Shown: one piece after another, positions 1-5,715 of the stretch
Position numbering within the stretch: the stretch's first letter is position 1
Layout of the letters: each line of letters starts with the position of its first letter
Assembly: GCA_030622775.1 (NCBI GenBank)
Contig: JAUXFS010000150.1
Location: forward strand, 1 to 5,715
Source: Rhodospirillales bacterium
GTDB lineage: Bacteria > Pseudomonadota > Alphaproteobacteria > Rhodospirillales > Defluviicoccaceae
Length of the DNA stretch: 5,715 bases
Direction: 5' to 3'
Translations under genes and position numbers: made by a program
The notes under the pieces: model-generated
What the model was told of the DNA's origin: nothing
The model's input: the letters and a program-made list of their open reading frames with translations, nothing else
The model's database searches: none

Positions 1-44
1 ACAGAACGACATGGCTACGATCCGACTTTGAGGCGCGGCGTTCG

Positions 45-1421
45 GTGGTTACCGGCGTCGTCAACCAGTTCGTCACCGAAGCCAAGCGCCAGGTCAAGGC
101 TGCCGGCGGGACCGCGGGCGGCAAGGACAAGTCCTCCGGCAACAGCATCATCGAGGAGGCCAAGCAGCGGATCCAGCCGCTCCTGATGGAGCGTATCGAC
201 GTCACCAAGGCGGTTACCATGCCGCGCGCGGAACTGGCGTCGCAGATCAGCGACATCGTCTCCGAGATCCTCGGCGAAGAGAAAATGCAGCTCAACGTGA
301 CCGAGCAGCGTGACCTGATCACGATGCTGCTCGACGACATGCTCGGTCTGGGGCCGCTCGAGGTGTTGCTCGCCGACGACGCGGTGACCGACATCATGGT
401 CAACGGACCCAAGCAGATCTACGTCGAGCGCGGCGGCAAGTTGCAGTTGACCGACGTGACGTTTCGCGACGACGCCCACGTGATGAACATCGCGACGCGG
501 ATCGTGACCCGGATCGGTCGGCGGGTCGACGAGACGACGCCGTTGATGGACGCCCGTCTGGAGGACGGTTCGCGCGTCAACATCATCATATCGCCGCTGA
601 CTCTCGACGGTCCCTCCATCTCGATCCGTAAGTTCGCCAAGCAGAAGATCACCCTCGACAAGATGGAGGGAACGAAAAATCTATCGCCGCAGATGGCGAC
701 CGTGCTCAGGATCGCCGGACGCTGCCGTCTCAACATCCTGATCTCCGGAGGAACCGGCTCGGGCAAGACGACCCTGCTCAACGCCATGTCGCAAATGATC
801 GACCACGGCGAGCGGATCGTGACCATCGAGGACGCGGCCGAGCTGCAGTTGCAGCAGCCCCATGTGGTCCGCCTGGAGACGCGGCCGCCGAACCTGGAAG
901 GGAAGGGGGAAATCACCCAGCGCGAGCTGGTCAAGAACACCCTGCGGATGCGCCCCGACCGGATCATCCTCGGTGAAATCCGCGCCGGCGAGGCGCTCGA
1001 TATGCTACAGGCGATGAACACCGGTCACGACGGTTCGATGTGCACCATCCATGCCAACCGTCCGCGCGAGGCGCTGATCCGGCTCGAGAACATGGTCGCC
1101 ATGACCGGTGTGAAGTTGCCCGCCGAGGCGGTGCGCGCCCAGATTGCCGGGGCGGTGCATATGATCGTGCAAATCGCCCGAATGCGCGACGGGGTGCGCC
1201 GGATCACCCATATCACCGAGGTCGTCGGCATGGAGGGTGAAGTGGTCACCACCCAGGACCTGTTCACCTTCGAGTTCAAGGGCGAAGACGAGAACGGGCG
1301 GCTGTACGGCGATTTCAAGTCGACGGGGCTTCGGCCCCACTTTTCCACCGGCGCCGAATATTTCGGACTGGATCGCGCCTTGATGGAAGCGATGAACTCG
1401 GGAAGTGGAGACGGCCTGTGA
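45..1421 (+). CDS. cpaF: CpaF/TadA-type secretion ATPase of a Tad (Flp) pilus
   Basis: Hexameric cytoplasmic ATPase that powers assembly of Flp pili by the Tad system, a type II/IV secretion ATPase. The 458-residue product shows an N-terminal helical region (about 33-110), a middle domain with the IMVNGP motif (117-122), and a complete motor domain: Walker A GGTGSGKT at 235-242, Asp box TIEDAAEL at 260-267, Walker B RIILGE ending in Glu311, and His box TGHDGSMCTIHANRP at 326-340. All catalytic motifs look intact and the length is normal for CpaF. The start used is GTG at 45, with GAGG at 30-33 as a possible ribosome site 11 bases upstream. The frame stays open to the left edge of the window, so an earlier start cannot be excluded. 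In another frame a TGA at 29-31 could end the preceding gene, which is often cpaE in such loci. The stop overlaps the tadB start by four bases. Family assignment is secure; the exact N-terminus is not. Confidence 0.95.
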   Translation: MVTGVVNQFVTEAKRQVKAAGGTAGGKDKSSGNSIIEEAKQRIQPLLMERIDVTKAVTMPRAELASQISDIVSEILGEEKMQLNVTEQRDLITMLLDDMLGLGPLEVLLADDAVTDIMVNGPKQIYVERGGKLQLTDVTFRDDAHVMNIATRIVTRIGRRVDETTPLMDARLEDGSRVNIIISPLTLDGPSISIRKFAKQKITLDKMEGTKNLSPQMATVLRIAGRCRLNILISGGTGSGKTTLLNAMSQMIDHGERIVTIEDAAELQLQQPHVVRLETRPPNLEGKGEITQRELVKNTLRMRPDRIILGEIRAGEALDMLQAMNTGHDGSMCTIHANRPREALIRLENMVAMTGVKLPAEAVRAQIAGAVHMIVQIARMRDGVRRITHITEVVGMEGEVVTTQDLFTFEFKGEDENGRLYGDFKSTGLRPHFSTGAEYFGLDRALMEAMNSGSGDGL

Positions 1422-2413
1422 GCGGCGCCTTCCTGGCCATCTTTGGCGGTGTCGCGCTGACCCTGGTCATGCTGGCGCTGGCGTTCGGTGGCGGCGCCTC
1501 CGGATCACGGGGCCGGCTCAGGAAGCGGGCGCTGGGTTTGCGCCGGCGCCAGACCGCCGGCGGCGCCACCCCGGGAAAGGGCGGGCAAGAGAATGCCAGC
1601 CTGAAACGAGTACAGGGGGGCGCCGTCCCCCTGGCGGACGAACTCGCGAAGCGCTTTCTGCCGCGGCAGTCGGCCCTGCGAGACCGGCTTTCGCGGACCG
1701 GCCGTGACATATCGCTCGGCACCTATGCCCTGATCAGCGTCGGCGTCACCTTGGTCGCCTTCATCGGTGTCTGGCTGTTTTTCGGTCTTCCGGTTTTCCT
1801 TGCCGCCCTGATCGCCGGCGCCGCCGGGTTGGGTCTTCCGCACATGGCGGTGGGGTTCCTCGGCGAACGGCGACAGAAGAAGTTCCTGGCGGTCTTTCCC
1901 GATGCCATCGACCTCATCGTCCGCGGCCTCAAGTCCGGGTTGCCGGTCACCGAGTCGATGGCGTCGGTCGGTCGCGAAATGGCCGATCCGATGGGGAGCG
2001 AGTTCCGACTGGTTTGCGACAGCGTCCGCTTCGGAAGGCAACTGGAAGAGGTTCTGTGGGAAACGGCCAAGCGCTTGGAGATGTCGGAGTTCAACTTCTT
2101 CGTCATCAGCATTTCGATCCAACGCGAGACCGGCGGCAATCTCGGCGAAACGTTGGGCAATCTCTCCAATATCCTGCGCCAGCGGCGCCAGATGCGGCTG
2201 AAGATCAAGGCGATGTCCTCCGAGGCCAAGGCCAGTGCCTACATTCTGGGATCACTGCCGTTCGTCATGTTCCTGCTCGTCTACTTCCTCAACCACAGCT
2301 ACGCCGTGGAGTTGTTCAATGATCCCCGTGGCATGATGATGATAGGGGCGGGCATGGGCAGCCTGCTCACGGGCATCGGTGTCATGGCCAAGATGGTGCG
2401 GTTCGAGATATGA
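1418..2413 (+). CDS. tadB: TadB/CpaG-type inner-membrane pilus platform protein
   Basis: One of two related polytopic inner-membrane proteins forming the platform on which CpaF acts to move Flp pilin into the growing pilus. The 331-residue product has an N-terminal membrane segment (about 4-23), an Arg-rich, low-complexity cytoplasmic linker (24-100), two closely spaced membrane segments (about 103-141), a type II secretion F (GspF-like) cytoplasmic domain (about 148-270) containing PDAIDLIVRGLKSGLP, and two C-terminal membrane segments (about 275-292 and 305-325). This order is typical of TadB. The start is GTG at 1418, overlapping the cpaF stop in GTGA, with GGAG at 1407-1410 placed seven bases ahead, so it is well supported. 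The stop overlaps the tadC ATG, so the genes are probably translationally coupled within one operon. TadB is separated from TadC by gene order and by its longer basic N-terminal linker; both share the same fold. Confidence 0.93.
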   Translation: MSGAFLAIFGGVALTLVMLALAFGGGASGSRGRLRKRALGLRRRQTAGGATPGKGGQENASLKRVQGGAVPLADELAKRFLPRQSALRDRLSRTGRDISLGTYALISVGVTLVAFIGVWLFFGLPVFLAALIAGAAGLGLPHMAVGFLGERRQKKFLAVFPDAIDLIVRGLKSGLPVTESMASVGREMADPMGSEFRLVCDSVRFGRQLEEVLWETAKRLEMSEFNFFVISISIQRETGGNLGETLGNLSNILRQRRQMRLKIKAMSSEAKASAYILGSLPFVMFLLVYFLNHSYAVELFNDPRGMMMIGAGMGSLLTGIGVMAKMVRFEI

Positions 2414-3387
2414 ACATCGAAAGCCTGCTTCCATTCGGCGTGTCGATGGAGAACGTCATTGCGGCGATGGCCTCACTCGCCGCTTTCGGTACCGTGTGCG
2501 CGGTGTGGAACGCGTTGCTGGCGAGGGAAACCGTGGGCGTTCGCGCCAAGCGCCTACGCCAGCGCCGCGAAGAGCTCATGGCCGGGCACATGGCGCCGCG
2601 CCGCAACCCCCACCGCAAGGCTTCCGCGATGGGTGTGATGCGCAACGTGACCCACCGTTTCCATCTGCTGCGCAGCAAGGCCGCCGACAAGATCGCAGAG
2701 CGTCTCGCCCAGGCCGGCATGAGGTCGAAGGACGCGGTGGTGACGTTCCTGTTCATGAAGATCATCCTGCCGTTCGTTTTCGGCGGCGGTGCGTTCGTGC
2801 TGTTCAATATGCTTGGAGTCGGCAAACTGTCGCCGCCGCTGCCGCAGTTGATCCCGCTGGCGGCCGTCGTCCTGGGCGCGTACTTGCCCGATATCTACGT
2901 CTGGAACGCGGTCTCGAAGCGCCAGAAGCTCCTTGAGAAGAGCCTGCCGGATGCCCTCGATCTATTGGTCATCTGCGCCGAGGCGGGTTTGGCGCTGGAT
3001 GCGGCGCTGACCCGGGTCGCGGGGGAAATGGAACGGGGCGGGCCCGAAATCGCCGACGAGATCGGCCTCACCGCGGTCGGGTTGGGGTTCCTGCCCGATC
3101 GCCGCCAGGCCCTGGACAATCTGACCCGGCGCTGCGTGCTTCCCGCCATGCGCGGCGTCGTCAATACGCTGATTCAGACCGAGAAATACGGCACGCCGTT
3201 GGCCAATTCGCTGCGCGTGCTGGCGGCGGAGTTCCGCGCCGATCGGATGATGAGAGCCGAGGAGAAGGCAGCCAGATTGCCGGCGATCATGACCGTGCCG
3301 ATGATCCTGTTCATTCTGCCGCCGCTGTTGATCGTTCTGCTTGGTCCCGGCATCCTCAGGATCATCGATGCGCTCGGCAATATGTGA
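2410..3387 (+). CDS. tadC: TadC/CpaH-type inner-membrane pilus platform protein
   Basis: Second platform protein of the Tad pilus motor, expected to pair with TadB in the inner membrane above the CpaF hexamer. The 325-residue product has an N-terminal membrane segment (about 15-37), a basic linker (40-100), a pair of membrane segments (about 110-133 and 142-160), a type II secretion F domain (about 168-290) with LPDALDLLVICAEAGLALDAAL at its beginning (positions 179-200), and a hydrophobic C-terminal segment (about 289-314). The ATG at 2410 lies in an ATGA overlap with the tadB stop. I see no strong ribosome site of its own, which fits translational coupling. It is the last clear gene of the plus-strand run: the next gene points back towards it across a 165-base gap. 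No truncation or frameshift is visible. Confidence 0.93.
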   Translation: MNIESLLPFGVSMENVIAAMASLAAFGTVCAVWNALLARETVGVRAKRLRQRREELMAGHMAPRRNPHRKASAMGVMRNVTHRFHLLRSKAADKIAERLAQAGMRSKDAVVTFLFMKIILPFVFGGGAFVLFNMLGVGKLSPPLPQLIPLAAVVLGAYLPDIYVWNAVSKRQKLLEKSLPDALDLLVICAEAGLALDAALTRVAGEMERGGPEIADEIGLTAVGLGFLPDRRQALDNLTRRCVLPAMRGVVNTLIQTEKYGTPLANSLRVLAAEFRADRMMRAEEKAARLPAIMTVPMILFILPPLLIVLLGPGILRIIDALGNM

Positions 3388-3440
3388 GGTCGAAGTGGGA
3401 AAGGGTTCGCCGGGCCGTTAGTCACGGGGTCCAACGGTTC

Positions 3441-3491
3441 GGCGGTGCCGGGGGGCGGCGATATGCCGCCCCCTGGTGTCCTTCCACCGCC
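3441..3491. terminator. Nested GC-rich palindrome, candidate bidirectional terminator
   Basis: The gap between the convergent tadC and tadD genes contains a perfect 9-base-pair stem, GGGGGCGGC (3451-3459) with GCCGCCCCC (3465-3473), around the five-base loop GATAT. On the plus-strand transcript this stem can grow through G-U and G-C pairs to 16 pairs (3444-3480). A second perfect arm pair encloses it: GGCGGTG at 3441-3447 with CACCGCC at 3485-3491. The two extended forms compete for some of the same bases. Place and symmetry suit a terminator serving both genes. There is no run of T after the stem on either strand, so a classical intrinsic terminator is not shown; Rho-dependent ending or 3'-end protection of the mRNA is equally possible. 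Confidence 0.5.
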
Positions 3492-3552
3492 TCGTTCGCG
3501 CGGTACGCTTTCGGATGCCGTGGTGCGAATCACCGGTCCGAGCACGGGGGAT

Positions 3553-4443
3553 CTATGGAAGCTCCGCCCTCTCGCCGGATGCGGCGGCAGGAGGAAGATT
3601 CTTGCCGCGGGTTTGGACGCCAAGCACGACCTCGGCGAGGGCGCGGCCGGTGAGTTTGCGCAGCGATTGGTAGTAGGCGAGATTGTTTCGGACTTCGTTG
3701 TCCTTCAGGTCCATGCTGGCGACGGCGGCGGCCTTCTCGGTTTGCCCGGCGAGACCATAGACGAGCGCCAGGTTCTGACGGACGCGGCGACCGGCGACCG
3801 GATCGCCGGCGACCTCGCGGAGGATCTCGACCGCCTCGTCGTAGTTCTTCGCCAGCGCCAGGGAGAGCGCCAGGTTGTTGCGCAAGGACGGGTTGTCGGG
3901 CGCCTTCTCCATGCCGTCGACATAGCTTTGCTGCGCCTGTTCGTGGCTGCCCACCAGGTCGAGCGCGACGCCGAGGCCGTTGTAGGCCCGGTATTCGTCG
4001 GGATCGAGGTCGATTGCCGCGCGGAACTGGTGCGCGGCCCTTTTCGGACGGTTGAGGGCAATCAGGATCTTGCCGTAGCCCCGCCGGGCCTTGGCGTTGT
4101 CGGCGTCGATCGCCAGTGCCGAGCGGTATGCTTTTGCCGCTTCCTCTGGGAGGCCGAGGGTGGCGGTGGTCTCGCCCAGCCCGATCAGCGGCGCCGGCCG
4201 TTCCGGCGCCATGGCGTGGGCGCGCCGGTAAAACGACGCCGCCCCGGACAGGTCGCCACCGGCGCGGGTGGAGTTGGCAATCCGCATGATCTGGGCGTAT
4301 CGGCTCTCATGTTCGTCCGCCACGATCTCCTCGGGAGTGGGCACCTGACCGGCGCAGCCGGCGAGGAAGCCAAACAACACGAAAGCCATCGCCGCTACGC
4401 GAACGAAGGGCGGCCGGGAAATATTGCCTGTGTGCACGGGCAT
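3553..4443 (-). CDS. tadD: TadD-like TPR lipoprotein of the Tad pilus system
   Basis: Predicted outer-membrane lipoprotein made of tetratricopeptide repeats, the type found as TadD/CpaI in Tad loci, where it is thought to help assembly of the outer-membrane secretin. I chose the ATG at 4443, giving 296 residues, because AAGGAG lies ten bases upstream and because it produces a textbook lipoprotein signal: a short basic start, a hydrophobic stretch (17-28) and lipobox LAGC with Cys30. Ala follows the Cys, which is compatible with outer-membrane sorting. From about 49 to 252 there are six TPR-like 34-residue units with the usual Gly/Ala/Leu pattern and Asp-Pro ends, for example the DLDPDE turn at 145-150. 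A 29-codon upstream extension to 4530 is open but would bury the signal peptide. The gene faces the cpaF-tadB-tadC run instead of following it. A general TPR lipoprotein is certain; the TadD assignment rests on repeat architecture and neighbourhood. Confidence 0.82.
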   Translation of the reverse strand: MPVHTGNISRPPFVRVAAMAFVLFGFLAGCAGQVPTPEEIVADEHESRYAQIMRIANSTRAGGDLSGAASFYRRAHAMAPERPAPLIGLGETTATLGLPEEAAKAYRSALAIDADNAKARRGYGKILIALNRPKRAAHQFRAAIDLDPDEYRAYNGLGVALDLVGSHEQAQQSYVDGMEKAPDNPSLRNNLALSLALAKNYDEAVEILREVAGDPVAGRRVRQNLALVYGLAGQTEKAAAVASMDLKDNEVRNNLAYYQSLRKLTGRALAEVVLGVQTRGKNLPPAAASGERAELP

Positions 4444-4453
4444 CGACGGGCGA

Positions 4454-4459
4454 CTCCTT
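4454..4459 (-). promoter_or_regulatory. Ribosome binding site of tadD
   Basis: AAGGAG on the minus strand, ten bases before the ATG at 4443. It decides between three possible starts (4530, 4443, 4389) in favour of the middle one, which also gives a proper lipoprotein signal peptide. Confidence 0.75.
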
Positions 4460-4497
4460 GAGGTCGTTTGATGGCGCCTGGAACCGGTCGGTCGGTC

Positions 4498-4513
4498 ACG
4501 TTCCTTCGAACGT
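4498..4513. repeat. Perfect 6-bp inverted repeat in the tadD leader
   Basis: ACGTTC (4498-4503) and GAACGT (4508-4513) form a perfect inverted repeat around the four-base spacer CTTC. It lies 55 to 70 bases upstream of the tadD start, between tadD and the AT-rich island. It could be a small hairpin in the tadD mRNA leader or half-sites for a dimeric regulator such as the neighbouring MarR protein. An arm of six bases can also occur by chance, and no second copy was seen in the window. Confidence 0.35.
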
Positions 4514-4551
4514 AGAAGGCCGAAATCCATCCCAGGCTCCGCAAAATAAGG

Positions 4552-4580
4552 TTGTATGCGATATAGGGTTGCAATTTTAT
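4552..4580 (+). promoter_or_regulatory. Possible sigma-70-like promoter for the MarR-family gene
   Basis: An AT-rich island (about 4541-4615) stands out from the GC-rich surroundings. Within it TTGTAT (4552-4557) and TTTTAT (4575-4580) are separated by 17 bases, a weak fit to -35 and -10 elements (three and four of six consensus bases). Transcription would begin near 4587 and give a leader of about 46 bases before the GTG at 4633. A palindromic TTGCAA at 4569-4574 sits in the spacer and could be read from either strand. This is a pattern match only. Confidence 0.3.
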
Positions 4581-4617
4581 GTTGAATTTGGCAAACTGTA
4601 CAGACTTAAAACGTTGT

Positions 4618-4623
4618 AGGGGA
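4618..4623 (+). promoter_or_regulatory. Ribosome binding site supporting a GTG start at 4633
   Basis: AGGGGA ends nine bases before the GTG at 4633. The earlier ATG at 4579 has only AGGG (4565-4568) in front of it, inside a region that looks like promoter. This favours the shorter protein. Confidence 0.55.
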
Positions 4624-4632
4624 AGACCGAGC

Positions 4633-5088
4633 GTGAAAAAGGAATACCTGGAGCTCACACGTTTGATCGAACGGCTCCACAGACGGTTCCTCGATCTCCT
4701 TCGTGCCGAACTCAATCGGCTGGGAATCAGGGACATCAACAGTGTTCAAGCGTTGCTCCTCGCCAACATCGGCGCCGAGGAGATCGCGATCCGTGACCTG
4801 GTGGAGCGCGGCTACTATCAGGGCTCCAATGTTTCGTACAACATCAAGAAGCTGGCGGAGATGGGCTACCTGAACCAGGAACGTTCGGCCCATGACCGTC
4901 GTTCCGTCAGTATCCGTTTGACCGAAAAGGCGCTCGGCGTCGTCGGCGAGATACGCGAATTGGAACAGCGGATCGCCAGCCAGTTGGGCGAACACGAGGT
5001 CGGCAGCACCGAAATCGACAACGTGTGTCATGCGTTGAGGCGTGTCGAGCGCACCTGGACCGACTACGTGCACTACGGTCGCGCGTAA
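4633..5088 (+). CDS. MarR-family winged-helix regulator, LdtR-like
   Basis: Predicted dimeric DNA-binding repressor or activator of the MarR family, 151 residues from the GTG at 4633. The N-terminal helix (EYLELTRLIERLHRRFLDLL, 4-23) would form the dimer interface. The winged helix follows: INSVQALLLANIG (35-47), recognition helix within YYQGSNVSYNIKKLAEMG (61-78), and a wing with the characteristic DRR at 88-90 (HDRRSVSIRLT). The motif INSVQALLL...RGYYQGSNVSYN matches my memory of the alphaproteobacterial LdtR group, which controls L,D-transpeptidase and other cell-wall genes; I offer this as a likely subgroup, not a proven one. The reading frame is open back to an ATG at 4579, but that would add 18 residues encoded by the AT-rich island, outside the conserved domain. 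The gene is divergent from tadD across 189 bases, a common layout for a regulator and its target. No transpeptidase gene lies in the window. Confidence 0.85.
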   Translation: MKKEYLELTRLIERLHRRFLDLLRAELNRLGIRDINSVQALLLANIGAEEIAIRDLVERGYYQGSNVSYNIKKLAEMGYLNQERSAHDRRSVSIRLTEKALGVVGEIRELEQRIASQLGEHEVGSTEIDNVCHALRRVERTWTDYVHYGRA

Positions 5089-5098
5089 TCCGCCAATA

Positions 5099-5140
5099 TC
5101 AGCGGGCCTATATCAGCGGGCGGGTCTCAGCGGGCGTCGT
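5099..5140. repeat. Three tandem 14-bp units over the end of the HAD gene
   Basis: TCAGCGGGC begins at 5099, 5113 and 5127, an exact period of 14. The first two copies match over 12 bases (ATATCAGCGGGC at 5096-5107 and 5110-5121); the last five bases of each unit differ. The third copy contains the complement of the phosphatase stop codon and its last two sense codons (Ala-Arg-stop), so the outer copies look like duplications of the gene end into the short gap next to the MarR gene. Since 14 is not a multiple of three, insertion within the coding frame would not have been tolerated. Replication slippage is the simplest cause. Confidence 0.6.
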
Positions 5141-5715
5141 CACCGCCGAACAAGGGAACCGCGGTCAACGCGGCGCCCACCGACGCGCCGACCAGCACGC
5201 GGAACCTGCCATCCTCCGCCAACGACAGGGCCGCCTCGCGCTCGCCCTGTTGATCGCCGTATCCCGTCGAGACCAACAGCCCGCCGGCGAGCCCGGCACG
5301 GCGACCCGCCGCCAGGTCGCGGGTCCTGTCGCCGATGATCCACGACCTGGTCAGATCCAAAGCCAGCCGCTCGGCCGCATCGAGCAGCATGCCGGGATTG
5401 GGTTTGCGCGCCGGATGGTCGGGATGGCCGTATGGCGGCAAGGCCCTCGGGTGGTGGGGGCAGGCGAACACGCCATCGACGAACGCGCCGGCGGCGGCGA
5501 GGTCGCCGAGGATCCGGGTCTGGACGTCGATGAAGGCGTCCCAACCGAACAGTCCCTGACCGATACCCGACTGGTTGGTGACCACCACCACCGGGATGCC
5601 TCGCAGATTGGCGGCGGCGATCACCTCCGCCGCGCCGTCGATCAGCCGCACATCCTCGACCCGGTTTAGATAATCGACCTCTTCGACGATTACCCCGTCA
5701 CGATCGAGGAACAGT
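5127..5715 (-). CDS. gmhB: HAD-IIIA phosphatase, GmhB-like (5' end outside window)
   Basis: Likely D-glycero-D-manno-heptose 1,7-bisphosphate 7-phosphatase or a close relative, a cytoplasmic enzyme removing one phosphate from a sugar bisphosphate on the way to nucleotide-activated heptose for surface glycans. The visible 195 residues hold all HAD motifs: LFLDRDGV with nucleophile Asp4 and acid/base Asp6, VVTNQSG with Thr46, the RKPNPGM lysine Lys104, and IGDRTRD with Asp129 and Asp133. CPHHP at 85-89 is the first half of the GmhB zinc site, but the usual CxC just before RKP is replaced (His100 and Ala102). A GTG at 5651 could serve as start only by discarding motif I, so the true start lies a few codons beyond 5715. 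Length is otherwise close to the roughly 190 residues of GmhB. The stop lies in a tandem repeat, 38 bases from the end of the convergent MarR gene. The substrate could instead be another sugar or histidinol phosphate. Confidence 0.85.
   Translation of the reverse strand, partial: LFLDRDGVIVEEVDYLNRVEDVRLIDGAAEVIAAANLRGIPVVVVTNQSGIGQGLFGWDAFIDVQTRILGDLAAAGAFVDGVFACPHHPRALPPYGHPDHPARKPNPGMLLDAAERLALDLTRSWIIGDRTRDLAAGRRAGLAGGLLVSTGYGDQQGEREAALSLAEDGRFRVLVGASVGAALTAVPLFGGDDAR

Noticed and set aside
2..31. Possible tail of an upstream gene ending at TGA 29-31
   Set aside because: Only about ten codons are visible, too few to tell a real C-terminus from a chance open frame.
419..1021. Minus-strand frame of 200 codons inside cpaF
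   Set aside because: It is antisense to the conserved ATPase core, and the coding signal belongs entirely to cpaF.
1505..2122. Minus-strand frame of 205 codons inside tadB
   Set aside because: It is a shadow of the type II secretion F domain, low in hydrophobic residues and without recognisable motifs.
3384..3653. GTGA overlap at the tadC stop opening an 89-codon frame, which imitates the 4-base overlaps earlier in the operon
   Set aside because: The product is Arg-rich and featureless, the frame runs through the palindrome and into the 3' end of tadD, and no ribosome site precedes it.
3445..4461. Long plus-strand open frame of 338 codons opposite tadD
   Set aside because: It is antisense to a clear TPR lipoprotein with signal peptide and ribosome site. 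Its product shows no recognisable domain and has the composition of a GC-rich shadow frame.
4485..4497. GGTC repeated three times in tandem
   Set aside because: Too short and too simple to mean anything in DNA of this composition.
5025..5669. Plus-strand open frame of 214 codons over the phosphatase
   Set aside because: The minus strand carries every HAD motif; this frame overlaps the MarR gene end and has no recognisable domain.

Overview
This window looks like ordinary chromosome from a high-GC alphaproteobacterium, most likely in or near the Rhodospirillales. That assignment is inferred from the strong G/C bias at third codon positions, the alphaproteobacterial character of the Tad pilus proteins, and a MarR-type regulator of a kind I know mainly from that class. 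No IS element, integrase, tRNA, rRNA or CRISPR array is visible.

Layout. (1) Positions 45-3387, plus strand: three genes joined by 4-base stop/start overlaps, cpaF (secretion ATPase), tadB and tadC (the two polytopic inner-membrane platform proteins). This is the core motor of a Tad/Flp (type IVc) pilus assembly system. The left edge cuts into whatever precedes cpaF. (2) Positions 3388-3552: a gap between convergent genes dominated by a GC-rich nested palindrome, the best candidate for a transcription terminator. (3) Positions 4443-3553, minus strand: a TPR lipoprotein of TadD type, facing the operon instead of continuing it. (4) Positions 4444-4632: a divergent intergenic region with an AT-rich island, likely promoters for both flanking genes. 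(5) Positions 4633-5088, plus strand: a MarR-family regulator resembling LdtR. (6) Positions 5089-5126: a short convergent gap carrying part of a 14-base tandem repeat. (7) Positions 5127-5715, minus strand: a HAD-IIIA phosphatase of the GmhB (heptose bisphosphate phosphatase) type, with its first few codons beyond the right edge.

How the genes fit together: CpaF hydrolyses ATP on the cytoplasmic face and drives the TadB/TadC platform, which extracts Flp pilin from the inner membrane. The TadD lipoprotein is expected to help the outer-membrane secretin side. The MarR regulator is divergent from tadD and could control it, itself or cell-envelope genes elsewhere. The HAD phosphatase is probably unrelated to pili and belongs to surface-sugar metabolism.

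I found no convincing new system. The points most worth a second look are the inverted tadD, the nested palindrome between the operon and tadD, the altered zinc-site residues in the phosphatase, the 14-base repeat that includes the phosphatase stop codon, and the start of the MarR gene, which is probably later than the longest reading frame suggests.
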